Of a stretch of 64,000 nucleotides of DNA, positions 34,560 to 45,499 are shown piece by piece (within the stretch, counting starts at the first letter, position 1; every line of letters begins with the position of its first letter). Origin of the DNA: Batkoa obscura (Eukaryota; Entomophthoromycota; Entomophthoromycetes; Entomophthorales; Batkoaceae); NCBI GenBank assembly GCA_030770535.1, contig JASVEC010000072.1:1-64000 (forward strand), given 5' to 3'. The notes beneath the pieces were generated by a model, which was given only the letters and a program-made list of their open reading frames with translations, was not told where the DNA came from and searched no databases. The translations under genes and the position numbers were made by a program.

Positions 34560-36057
34560 ATTAGAATATAATAGCTTAATCTTCAATAGGGAAATAACCT
34601 GAAATTGTTTTTATATTTGAACAAAAATCCATACCTCTTGGATCTATAAACCTTACAACTTTTAAGCTTCTAAGATGCATTAAACTAAACCATAAAATTA
34701 ACCAAATCTGAGCCTTTAAAATCTTTAAATGTTACATTAGTTAAACTGGAGTCTTTTAATATTCTATGGCATAAAAGTGGCAGCCAATTAATCCAAGGCT
34801 ATATAAGTTAAGGCATGATATATATATGAGATTAAAAGGACCACTAATAATATATACGCTCCCAATGCTTAACTTAATTGTGCTGTTACTGTTTTTTGGG
34901 TATACTTCTTTATTTAGAAATATAAATATATCATTTATTGATCTTCCATATAGTCATTATTTATTAATTGAATTTTCATAATTTGACTTTTCATAATTTC
35001 TTAAACCAAAAAAGTGGCTGTTGGTGTATTGGGAATTTATATAGACATTTAAGTTCAATGCCACAACGACAATCCAACTTTAATAATTTTAACTTTAGAA
35101 AGGTTTTATTTCTTATAGTTGTTTTATTTAGGGTAATATCAATCCCTTTAAATTTGATTCCTCATTAGGTATCAGAGTATAATATCTAAAAAAATACAAA
35201 TATTCAAGTTTTCGATAATTATCTGGATTTATGCATGGTTCCTATATATACAAGTCCTGTAGCTACTTGTTCAATGTGTAATCCTTTTGATTGTGTAAAT
35301 TATTTATTTAAAAAATTATTAAACATTATTAATTTAAAATCATAATAGTTAAATTTTAGTATAGTTAAATTATTAAATCTATTTAACAGGTTTTAAAAAT
35401 ACCTCATATGATTATTATTAAGAATAGTTCTAATGCTTATAAAAGTAATAATTGGTTGTAAGCATGATACTACTGCATTTGTAAAATGTTTACCTAAAAA
35501 TCCAATATTCGATTACCTTAGATTTTGAAATATTCCGTCATAAAATCCATCTGCACCTGTACCTTCTTTGATTTTACTATTATCAGTATGACTAAAATAA
35601 TAAAGACCTATTAATGGAATGTTTTTAAATAAACTATGTGTTTAAGATAAGTATTCAAATACGATAAAAAAATTTTATCGTTTGGATATAAGAAGGGATG
35701 ATTAGATGATTTTGAATAACCTCTAAAATCTGATTGTTTAATATGGGAATGTTTTTTTTGGTTTCATTATTTTCTCCATTTTTTAAGCGCTATTTGAGCG
35801 AAAGGATTGTTAGTAAAGCTATTAAATAAAAGAATACATTCCCATATAATGACTATACTTTTAGGAGGTTTTATCTTTTCTTCTTTGCCATTGTAATGAC
35901 AATTTAAACCCATATCCTCCAATAAAATAGGCATTATCGCGTTGTTTCATGCTTTGTAAAACACAAGAAAATTAGCTTTATCCTTATCGGAGAGATGGGA
36001 TAGTATATATATGATGATAAATAGCTTCAAGCTCTGAAGTTTGAAGTTATTGACCAT
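34560..36057 (-). pseudogene. F-box/LRR family pseudogene B, split by a MITE
   Basis: Starts MVNNFKLQSLKLFIII at 36057, then LSHLSDKDKANFLVFYKA followed by TGA (35947-35949) where copy D has Trp, then NNAIMPILLEDMGLN. TA-element copy 7 interrupts the frame at 35742-35846. Downstream, FRGYSKSSNHPFLYP and YLNTYLKHIVYLK align with pseudogene C, followed after a frame change by KNIPLIGLYYFSHTDNSKI. Leucine-rich pieces continue to about 34560. The F-box part lies in the left arm of the large inverted repeat. Confidence 0.65.
35742..35846 (-). mobile_element. TA-element MITE, copy 7, inside F-box pseudogene B
   Basis: Complete, reverse orientation: TATGGGAATGTTTTTTTTGG ... ACATTCCCATA. Interrupts the reading frame of the pseudogene. 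Confidence 0.85.
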
Positions 36058-37048
36058 TGTTATCAGTCATTATTATTTAGTTTAAAAACAAGCTAGTTTT
36101 CATTGGTGCTCTTTATAGCATTTGATTTTATTACTTTTCCATTTTTAACGCTATTTAAGTGGAAAGATCAGTAGAATTTTTAAACAAAAAATACATTCCC
36201 ATATGTTAATTGAAGAATATAAAATTAAGACTCAAATAAAGAGTTATTGTAAGATTTACTTTATTTAGAAATTGATGATTTGGATGATTGTTTTATATTA
36301 TCAATAATCCTTCATTTCATTTCATTTACCTTCAAATTTAGAAGAGTTATAATTAAATTTAGCGATGATGAAGAAATACCTTATTTGAGAGTTTATTAAG
36401 AATGTTACATATTCAATGTTTATGTGCATATGAATTAAATGAAGTATCTATCGATTTAAATGATCTAGAAACTTGAGTTATTCTACCGTAAGAAATTATT
36501 CATTAGTATTTAATCATACATCTAATTTAACAGTGTTGATTTAACAAAAATAATAAGTGATACAATATTTCCAAAGCTAAAACAATCAAGCATAGATTAT
36601 TGTTGTAGTATTTCTTTAAAACGTTTACATATAATATTCATCATATTAACTATTACTTATGTTTAAATGTGTATAATTATTGACTATTTTTAATTAAAGA
36701 AACATATCCAAAGTATAATAATTTAGTTACATTAAAAATCAAGAATCTCAAATTAAAAGTTGAATTTATATTTTTTATATACGTCATGTAAGAATTTCCA
36801 TACTTTGAGTTGAAATATTGTAGATTTGTAGATTTGTAGATAATACAACCCATTTTAATACAAATAGAAAGTTAAAAGAACAATCTGATTTAAATGATGT
36901 ATTGATTCATAATATCTATGGATATAATTTAACTATTTCTATTGAGCTTATATTAATTTATTATAAAAACATTATTTTAAATTTTAAATTTAGATAATTG
37001 CATAATTAAGTATTTAGATGAGTATATTATCATATTAAATAATTAAGT
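35948..37048 (+). repeat. Large inverted repeat, left arm
   Basis: About 1.1 kb matching the reverse complement of 60557-61752 almost base for base. I see a few differences per 100 bases, one fewer MITE, and three rather than two TAGATTTG units near 36820-36840. It contains the F-box start of pseudogene B on the reverse strand and LRR-like scraps on the forward strand (for example SLLRMLHIQCLCAYELNEVS near 36390-36460). Identity was judged by eye, not computed. Confidence 0.88.
36112..36203 (-). mobile_element. TA-element MITE, copy 8 (one end lost)
   Basis: Reverse orientation. Its CATTCCCATA end is intact; the opposite end is reduced to TATAGCATTTGATTTTATTA. It is the same insertion as copy 17 in the other repeat arm and supplies the empty site for copy 16. 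Confidence 0.8.
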
Positions 37049-37256
37049 GAATTCACTACACAACCCATCTATCAAAAAATCTAACAATCCTTCTTTTAGA
37101 AAGTACATAAAAATATCCTACCCACATCAAAAAATTATATTCATCGACTCTCTGCTTACTTTTATTAATTTCTTAAAACAATTAAAAAACAAGGATAAGT
37201 ACAACTTACTTACTCCAAATCTTCATTTTTAACCCATCCTTCCATTGAATTTTCCC

Positions 37257-37354
37257 TTGGAAATGTATTTTTTTGTTTAACGACTTTACTGATAGCTTTT
37301 CCGCCCAAATGGCGCTTAAAAAATTGAAAAAGATGAAACCAAAAAAAACACCTC
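37257..37354 (+). mobile_element. TA-element MITE, copy 9 (worn ends)
   Basis: Forward. Internal blocks (ATGTATTTTTTTGTTTAACG, CCGCCCAAATGGCGCTTAAA, GAAACCAAAAAAAACACC) are clear, termini degraded. Confidence 0.65.
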
Positions 37355-37889
37355 TTCTTAATAAATGCATCAGGCCCAAACTATCAACTGTATTTTAAAG
37401 ATACAGCTATTCAGTGTTTACTCTCGTATCAGTTATTCCAAAATTCTTACCTGTGATGCCCAACTGCTTTTATTATAACTTGTTTGACCTTAATCCTATC
37501 CATCAGCTTACTTCCTGCTTGGTTGCCTTTTCACTGTGGTCATATATTATTGAGCACCTAAGCCTAATTTCTCTCTCTCTTCTTCACAAATTTTTCCTCA
37601 ATCTCTACCTCTATCTACTCTTCTTCTCCACCCAATTAAACCCTAGTTTTACCTCCAGGCTTTTAGACCATCTATAATAACTTTATATATCTATAATTTG
37701 ACCCAAAACCTATATCCTCTTCTGCACGCAGCCCCACTACCATAAGTCAATGGGTGACTCTCTGGGAGTTAGAGCTGCAATAGACAAAACTGCGTCTTTC
37801 CAATCCTGAAGACAATTATTTCCCTTTTAAAAGTCAGTCACCTAAGTATTTTGATTATTTTAATAAGGATTTATATTTAAAAATCAATA

Positions 37890-37983
37890 TATGGGGCTGT
37901 TTTTTTTAGTTTCATTATTTTTCCATTTTTTAAGCGCTATTTATGTGGATTGTCAGTAAAATTCTTAAATACAAAAATACATA
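37890..37983 (-). mobile_element. TA-element MITE, copy 10 (truncated at one end)
   Basis: Reverse orientation, starts TATGGGGCTGTTTTTTTT; its other end stops at AAATACAT, directly abutting copy 11. Confidence 0.75.
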
Positions 37984-38083
37984 TATGGTGCTGTTTTTTG
38001 ATTTCATCACTTTTTCCGTTTTTTAAGCGTTATTTAGGTGGAAAGGCTATCAGTAAAATTTTTGAAAAAAATACATCCCCATA
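37984..38083 (-). mobile_element. TA-element MITE, copy 11
   Basis: Reverse orientation, TATGGTGCTGTTTTTTGATT ... ACATCCCCATA, complete, joined head to tail to copy 10. Confidence 0.8.
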
Positions 38084-38263
38084 CACTTAACAACACTAAA
38101 ATCCTAGGGTAAATTTTATAAAAATACATTTGTTCCAAACTATACATATGTTAATGCGATATAATATCCTAATATTAAATTTATAAAATTCATAACTATA
38201 TCAAGTGCTTTTTTACTATTAATCTATTGAAAACACATTAATTTTTATTTTTATCATCTCAAA

Positions 38264-40048
38264 TTATTCCTTTAACTCTGGTAATTTAGGTAAATCTCCA
38301 ATTGTTTGTCCTACTTTAATTTTTTGATTATTTTCAATTTTGAATTCAAATTCTCGGGTGCTTCAAATACTAATACAATAGTGGAACCTAAACAAAAACC
38401 ACCGATTTCCTGTCCTGAATTGAGTGGATATCCTTTTAGTAATGGACTGGCTTTAGAATAAGATACTTGAGTGTATGTACCACGATGTGTTATTTTCCTT
38501 TCGTTTGTTTTTAAATCCTAGATTATTATTAATGATTAATTTATTAAATAAAGAAGGTAATATAAAAATAATTAATCTACCTCATCAAAATGGATTTTAA
38601 TAGAACCAACATTAGTGGCTCCAACAGGTAACATGGAAAAGAAGCCATGCTTCCATTTACCAATTAGAGCCACTCGTTCATTTAATACAAATAAATTTTG
38701 TAAATATTTTAATATAAAGGGAGATACTGAATATAATTCACCTAACATTAAATTAAATTAAATTAAATATAAAGTAATAATGGTAATAACAACAACATAC
38801 CAGCAAAATGACGTCTTAACTCCACTACCCAATTTGTAGGTGAATGGAATCGATGGTAATCCCCAGGTGCTAAATAAATCACTGTAAAAAATAATTTTCT
38901 CCCATTTGAAATTGATTCCCATGGTTTTTTATCTACACGTTCCTTTTTAATTTCATTTTCATCATGAGGGTGTTCTGTAGTATTTGATTCACCGCCAAAT
39001 AACCCAGCTAAAGAATAATTAATTCCATTAACATTAGCAAATTCTTCTTCATTTATAACTTCTCCTTTATAATTTACAGGCATTGTTTCTTGTATTATAC
39101 TTGAAGTTGTATCTCTCCCTAATAAATCATTGATATCATAGCTTATACCCTTGATTTGTTCAATATTGTTTCCTGTTACTTCACCAAAATGTAATACTCT
39201 TCCATCTGCTGGACTTATCTAAAATTAAAGTTAAAATAAATTAATATTTTATAAATTATAATATAATTTTGTGTTTATAATAAAACTTACTAAAATAGCA
39301 TCATCTAAAGGTCTAACGCCTGGTTTTAATTTACGAAAAAAGAAAGTAGATAAATTAGGATAATTTTTTAAATTCTGATCTTCCATTTCATTTAAATTAC
39401 ATCCAAATACCCATGAATATAATCTTAAAGAAGGATCTCTTAACCATACTGGTAAATTGATTTCATTAAATAACCCAAACATTCGACTTAGCGTTTTTAA
39501 TGGTAAAGAAGTATATACCTGTAACTAAAATAATAATAACATTACCATATTTCAATGAGATTAGCTTGAACCTGTTTACCTGCCATGGACCTTTAGGTGT
39601 ATTAGTTTGTTCTTCATCATTGTTATCTCTCCTCTTTTTCCAAAAGGAATAAAAAGCAACAAAAGCGATACCCACACCGATGGGCAATGGTGTCCAATCA
39701 ATTGGTGTACTTTTCCATGCTTTTTTAGCTTTGGCTAATATTTTCATTTGATTAATATATTATATACTTATATAAATAAAACAAAATAAAAAACTCACTA
39801 AAAAATGATTCGTTACTATTAGATTGCTGATTTTGTTGATTTTGCTGATTTTGGTGCTCATAGTTAGTATTATTATTGGTATTGTCAGATTTGCTTGAAT
39901 AATAAAATTGACTCCGAGCTCTGTAAGCGGTGGTATTTAATTTATAAAATCTATTTCTTAAATTCAATCCAGTACGTGATACATAAGGGTTATTATTTGT
40001 TCTACTCACATTCTTGTATAGGTTACTAAATCTCATACTTGAAAACAT
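38264..40048 (-). CDS. Mitochondrial phosphatidylserine decarboxylase (PSD1-like)
   Basis: Converts phosphatidylserine to phosphatidylethanolamine on the mitochondrial inner membrane. Start at 40048 gives an Arg-rich, acid-poor leader typical of mitochondrial import, then a Gln/Asn repeat. Exon 2 has the membrane helix [17 protein letters not shown]. The catalytic domain shows [26 protein letters not shown] with its His residues, and [16 protein letters not shown]. The LGST motif (near 38380-38390) is where self-cleavage makes the pyruvoyl group. After EAP the frame must shift by one base near 38350-38358 to reach the conserved tail ([17 protein letters not shown]) and the TAA at 38264. Read without the shift it stops at 38311. 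This is an assembly indel or a recent break. Confidence 0.9.
38747..38768 (+). repeat. (AATTA)n microsatellite in a PSD intron
   Basis: About four ATTAA units within an intron of the phosphatidylserine decarboxylase gene. Confidence 0.7.
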
Positions 40049-40648
40049 ACTCTCTTTAATATATAATTTTCAAACAAGCGAGAATAATGATTTTTTTATT
40101 TTTATTTTTTAAGTTTTGACTTTGGAATGTCTTCTATTTATATTTTAAAAATATACTGGATTACTCTTTTTTTTAAAGTTGGTTATCCAAAAAAGTGAAA
40201 TTTCAATTTGGTCAATTGTTATTGGTTCCTGGAGTTAAATTGAAAATAAGGTTTCTAAAAGCATTAAAAATTACACGACTAAATGGAACAATATATTGAT
40301 TATTAAACAAATAATATATTATATTATTATTATATTGTTATAATATAGTTTATCTTATAATATGTATTTTATTTAATTAATCGAAATAATACAAGCTATA
40401 ATTTAAATATCAATTGATATAATAATGACGCCTTTATTTCTCCATAATTTCACTTGACTTAATTAAGTAAAATTTAAAATTCCAATTAAAAATTTGACAA
40501 CCCTAACTACTAATGATACAATAAGAATTCACTTAAAAAATCAAAAACAATAAACATATAAAAATGTCACTAATAAAACATATAAAAAATTAACTTAATA
40601 AGCTAAAATTTAGTCTTCCTTTACTTATAAATAAAAATCTCTCCATCC

Positions 40649-41359
40649 TTATCTTAAAATCACAGCTGCATTTCTAACTGATAAATATTCTTGTGGTACT
40701 TCTAATGGTAAATTTTTGATTACTTGATAAACTTCTGAACTACTATATCTTAAATTTGTTTTTGGATCAAGATAAGGAGCCTATCAATAACAAATCAATA
40801 ACTTATTATTATTATTATTAAAAACTTACTTGAAGTCCCGTAATATCACAATACTTTTTGGATGGTAATACACTTGGTGAATTATCTAATTGCCAATCTA
40901 AAATTAAGTATTTTATTAGCCTAAACTATATTTGAAAATAAAAAAACACTTACAATACACTGGTGGGTTTTTTAGGTTAATTCTATTTGATTGTGAATTT
41001 TTATCATATTTACTCTTTCCTGTGAAAACACCTGTAATTTGAGCTTTTTCTTGAGTAATAATTTGTTTTGCTGTACGATATCTTTTTGGTGTAACATATT
41101 TCTCGCTTTTAAATGGACATTCAAAATCATATAAATTTTCTACTTTTTCTTTACCAAAGGAAGGCGAAATGGAATTTTTGGAATCATCATGGTTCTGGAA
41201 TTAAAAGTTAGGTTTCGATGGTATCAGAAAGATATTGAAATTACCCTTTTTTCCACTTCTTTTGGTAATTTTAAAATTACTTTTTTAATTCCTCGGGATT
41301 TACTCCTGTTGGTTGTTTGTTAATAAAAGCTTGGATTTATTATATAGTATTACTTACAT
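40649..41359 (-). CDS. IES6/INO80C-like chromatin remodeller subunit (YL1_C domain)
   Basis: About 165 residues, close to yeast Ies6 (166). The C-terminal YL1_C domain reads KKYCDITGLQAPYLDPKTN across an intron, then LRYSSSEVYQVIKNLPLEVP and EYLSVRNAAVIL. The middle has FKSEKYVTPKRYRTAKQI, matching the Ies6 region that contacts Arp5. The N-terminus is best read as MSKSRGIKKVILKLPKEVEK, which requires the start codon to be split: AT at 41359-41358, then a 52-nt GTAAGT...ACAG intron (41306-41357), then G. Ies6 helps INO80 exchange H2A.Z and slide nucleosomes. It is transcribed divergently from oligopeptidase B with 170 bases between. Confidence 0.85.
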
Positions 41360-41529
41360 TTTTTGTAATAAATAGTATAAATTACAATGATATTAATATA
41401 AAATGTTAAAAGATAAATCTTACACTCAACGAATTAAACTTTAGAAAAAAAAAGTAACAAATAAAAAGTAAAAAAATCGAGACTCAATTCAATAGATGAC
41501 GAAAGTTAATTGAAAGGAATAAAACCAGA

Positions 41530-43897
41530 ATGTTTCATTTCCTTTTTCTTTTTATTTTTATGAGTATAAAAGTAATAACCTTAAGCCGTCGTCTATTAAC
41601 CTTAAATAAACCATATTGTTCACTTACAACATTAAAGAATATCCGTCTAATGAGTACCAAGCCTGAATTACCTACTTTAAAAAAAGAAGATTATTACCAT
41701 GAGTATCATGGACAAAAATATCTTGATGAGTATCACTGGTTACGTGATGACAAACGAGAGAATGAACAAGTATTAGGATACCTAAAAAAAGAAAATGAGT
41801 ACGCTAACTCCTCAATGAAACAATTGACATCAATATCCGATAAAATTTATGAAGAGATGGTATCCCGAATTGCCGAAGATGATACTTCAGTTCCAATTAA
41901 AAAAGGGGAGTTTTATTATTATAGTAGAGATATTAAAGACCATCAATATCCATTGAGATGTAGAAAGTTAAAGGAGGATGGAAAAGAAGAGGTTTTATTA
42001 AACTTGAATGAATTCAAAGACGAATATTTAAGTTTAGGAGCATTTAAAGTTAGCTCTACCAATGATAAGGTAGCTTACACTTTGGATACTACTGGAGATG
42101 AGAAATATAGTTTGTATATTAAAAATTTTAAAACTAACGAAACTAAATTGGAATTAACCGAAGTTAATGGTTATATTGCTTGGTCTAGTTGTAATAATTA
42201 TTTATTTTATACTAAAATGGATGAGACCCTCCGTGCCAATCGATTATATAGACATAAAGTTGGAGAATCTCAAGAAGAAGAAGAATTATTATTTGAAGAA
42301 TTTGATTTAAAGTTTTCTTTAGGGTTATCAAAAAGTATATCTGAAAAATATTTATTTATGACTACTTCTTCATCAACTAGTTCTGAAGTGCATTTTATTA
42401 ATCTTGATAAACCGGAAGAGGAGTTGAGATTATTTTCTAAACGTCAAATAGATCGTATTTATGAATTAGAGCATCAAGGAGAGAATTTTTTAGTTTTAAC
42501 TAATCGTTATTTAAATGAAAAATTTATCAATTTTAGATTATTAAAAAGTAAAATTAGTACTGAAGAAAGTGATGAAAATCATTGGGAATCTATTTTAGAG
42601 TACAATAAAAATATTTATTTAACCTCAGTATCAGCAATTAAAGATTATGTTTTATTAGAAGAAAGATACGAAGGGTTAGCACAAATTCGAGTAATTAATT
42701 TAACAGGTGAAGAACATCGAATTGAATTTGAAGAACCGATATTTGTAGCTGAATTGGAATCCGCTTATATTAATTATAATGAAAATGAAATCGTATTTTC
42801 ATATTCTTCATTAACCACCCCCAACTCTGTTTATAAATTTAATCTCATTAATAGGCAAAGAAAATTATTAAAACAACAACCTGTATTAGGTGATTTTAAT
42901 AGTCAAGATTATCAAAGCGAAAGAGTAATCACTTCAAATGGTGTACCAATCTCATTAGTTTATAAAAAAGAATTAATTAAAAAAGATGGCTCTAACCCAT
43001 TACATTTATATGGTTATGGTAGTTATGGATATTCCATGGAGCCTTATTTCCGTACCAATATTATCTCTTTATTAGATAGAGGATTTATTTATGCTATTGC
43101 ACATATTCGTGGGGGTACAGAGTTAGGTAGACATTGGTATGAATTAGAAGGTAAGATGTTGGAAAAGAAAAATACTTTTAAAGATTTTGAAATCGCGGCA
43201 ACTACCTTAATTGAAAAAGGTTACACTTCTTCTCCTTATCTTTCAATGGAAGGTAGATCTGCTGGTGGACTTTTAATGGGTGCTGTATTAAATAATAATT
43301 ATTTGAGATTTAATTCAGTGATTGCTGGTGGTAAGATTATTATATATATAAGTAATAACAGAACTTATTTGTTTCATTACAACCTAGTTCCTTTTGTTGA
43401 TGTAATTAATACTATGATGGACGAGACCATTCCATTAACAGTAAATGAATATGAAGAATGGGGAAATCCCAATGAAAAAGAATATTTTGATTATATGTTA
43501 TCTTATTCTCCTTACGATAATTTACCTAAAAATCCAAAGAATTTTCCTCATTTATTAATTCGTTCAGGTTTGAATGATCCAAGAGTACAATATTGGGGTA
43601 AGTTTTATTATTTATGCGATTTTAGTATTTTATCAACTAATTATCAAATTTATTGTCATTACAGAGCCAGCTAAATACGGAGCAAGATTAAGAGATATAT
43701 TAAAAGAAAGTCATCCAAAGCCAGTATCCAGTTCTGAATATGAAGAAAGTATGAGAAATGAAGCTAAAATATTACATTTAGTTAATATGGGTGCGGGTCA
43801 TTTTGGATCTTCTGGTAGATATGACTACCTTAAAGAATTAGCTATTGATTATGCGTTTTTAGTAGCAACTGCCAAAAGATTGGAACCTTTTAATTAA
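41530..43897 (+). CDS. Oligopeptidase B-like serine peptidase (S9A)
   Basis: Cleaves short peptides, usually after Lys/Arg. Three exons: 41530-43330, 43388-43597, 43665-43897 (introns 57 and 67 nt). About 745 residues from the first ATG. The beta-propeller part has YLDEYHWLRDD and RLYRHKVGE. The hydrolase part has YGYGSYGYSMEPYF, AHIRGGTELGRHWYE and the nucleophile in EGRSAGG (Ser about 577). The Asp is in SGLNDPRVQYWEPAKY and the His in GAGHFGSSGR. Oligopeptidase B is favoured over prolyl oligopeptidase by these blocks. The first 10 residues are very hydrophobic (MFHFLFLFIF). ATG codons at residues 11 and 41 would give a mitochondrial-type leader or a cytosolic form beginning MSTKPELP. Confidence 0.9.
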
Positions 43898-45499
43898 AAT
43901 ACAGTAATAGATTGGAATTTATGTTTTTTATACTATTATTTTTCTAATTTAATGTTATTATATAATAAATATTTTTAAATGATTTCAAAAGTATTTTCGA
44001 TAATTATACAATTCATGTTTGAATGTTTAAGTATCAATAGAGAGATTTAAATAGATGCCTGGTTTAACATTAACAAAATGATATTGTTAAATAGAAATGT
44101 CTATAAACAGTTTTAAAAATTTAAACAGAAAAAATATGGGGATGTATTTTTGTGTTTAAGAATTTTACTAACAAATTTGCCACTTAAATAGTGCTTAAAA
44201 AATGGAAAAAATAATGAAGTCAAAAAAACACCCCCATATATATTTAAAGATATGGACCATTGTGACCACGCAAATGATTTGTTTAATTACTAGTAGCTAT
44301 CAAAAAACTGTTGGTAATTGGGCAAATCGTTTACATGGTTACAGTGGCCCATACCTTCAAACTTCATTAGTATTTAGCACTAATTATAGTGGAAATATTT
44401 ATTAAAATGAGCAAAAAACATAAAATGAAGACTATTCCATTAGTATATCAAAAGCGATATTCCAAATCAATAGAACTCCAAAATGATTCTATTTTACGAA
44501 CTTAATTCTAAATAAAATAAAATTTATTCCATTCATTTCAAAATTCAAAATTTAATAAATTAAAATTGTTCTTAAAATACAAGCTTATTTAACTTTTGCT
44601 GAAAACAATACGAATAAAAGGCAAAGTAAATTTCTACTAATTTAACATTCTTTTAATAGTTCAATACGTAACAGAGATATAAGTCAATACGAAAAAATGA
44701 AACCTTTAAATATCTTATTGTTATACAATATTAGTACAAAATACTTGGCAGTGTAAAAATAAAATGAAATTTCATTTTATTCATATTCTTAATTTTCTAT
44801 CACAGGGTCATTTCTCTTGAATATTTTCAAAATGATCCTTTTATAAAAAATAAAATGATTTAAAATTTTAAAGAAATATTCAATAAATTAAGTTGAAACA
44901 AAAATAATATTATACAGGAAATATTAGTATTAATGGATGTAGTATACTTTATTTAGATATTAACTAATTAACTCAAAAATATATTCACATAACACCATTA
45001 GGATATAAAATAGAAAATAAGTTTAGAAATCGATTATAATAACATAAATAAATAATATATAAGGTTATTAAACACTAAAACCTTAGCCCTAACAAAAAAA
45101 ATCTCATCTCACTAAATAAAGGTAGTTTAAAAATTAGAACAAAGAGAGAAATCGGTTATAAAACAAGGCTTCATTTAGAAAGTCCAATCACTCAAATTTT
45201 AGAGCACGTGGAAAAATATATGATTAGTTTAGAAGATGCAAAGAAATGATTACAAAATCTTGGTTTTGTGAATTGCTAAAAATAGTTAATTCCTTTAATG
45301 GCACAAGTTAAGGAGCTGGTAACAAGAAATTATGCAAAATTTAATGAAATCATTGGCTAATAAAATCGAGGATGAATTTTCATGATTGGCATAGTTAATG
45401 AGTCGGATGGTACAGAGAATTGAGGGGATAATAAACCCATTTTATTTTGCTTTTTATTATTAAATATTTTGTATAAATTATAAAAGCATAATAGAGATT
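43898..45499. other. Gene-free stretch with one MITE
   Basis: 1.6 kb. Contains TA-element copy 12. The open frame at 44202-44405 begins inside the MITE; its later part (GNWANRLHGYSGPYLQTS) looks protein-like but matches nothing I know. Between 45170 and 45420 there are short Glu/Lys-rich frames with stops that might be leader or an unrecognised first exon of the next gene. Confidence 0.4.
44135..44238 (+). mobile_element. TA-element MITE, copy 12
   Basis: Complete, forward: TATGGGGATGTATTTTTGTG ... CACCCCCATA with TA at both edges. Confidence 0.88.

Larger units (their letters stand above)
37049..38263. other. Repeat-rich stretch with a pyrimidine-rich, higher-GC segment
   Basis: Holds TA-elements 9, 10 and 11. 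Between about 37400 and 37860 the forward strand is strikingly C/T-rich (runs of CTCTCTCTCTTC type) with higher GC than anything nearby. The forward open frame at 37414-37677 is a product of this composition (Leu/Ser/Phe-rich) and is not called. The reverse strand gives short Lys/Arg/Trp-containing pieces that could be an old transposable-element relic, but I cannot identify it. Confidence 0.4.

Noticed and set aside
37414-37677. 87-codon forward open frame
   Set aside because: Leu/Ser/Phe-rich only because of the pyrimidine-rich strand; no domain and no related copy.
44202-44405. 67-codon open frame
   Set aside because: Begins inside a MITE and has no recognisable domain; left as part of an intergenic stretch.
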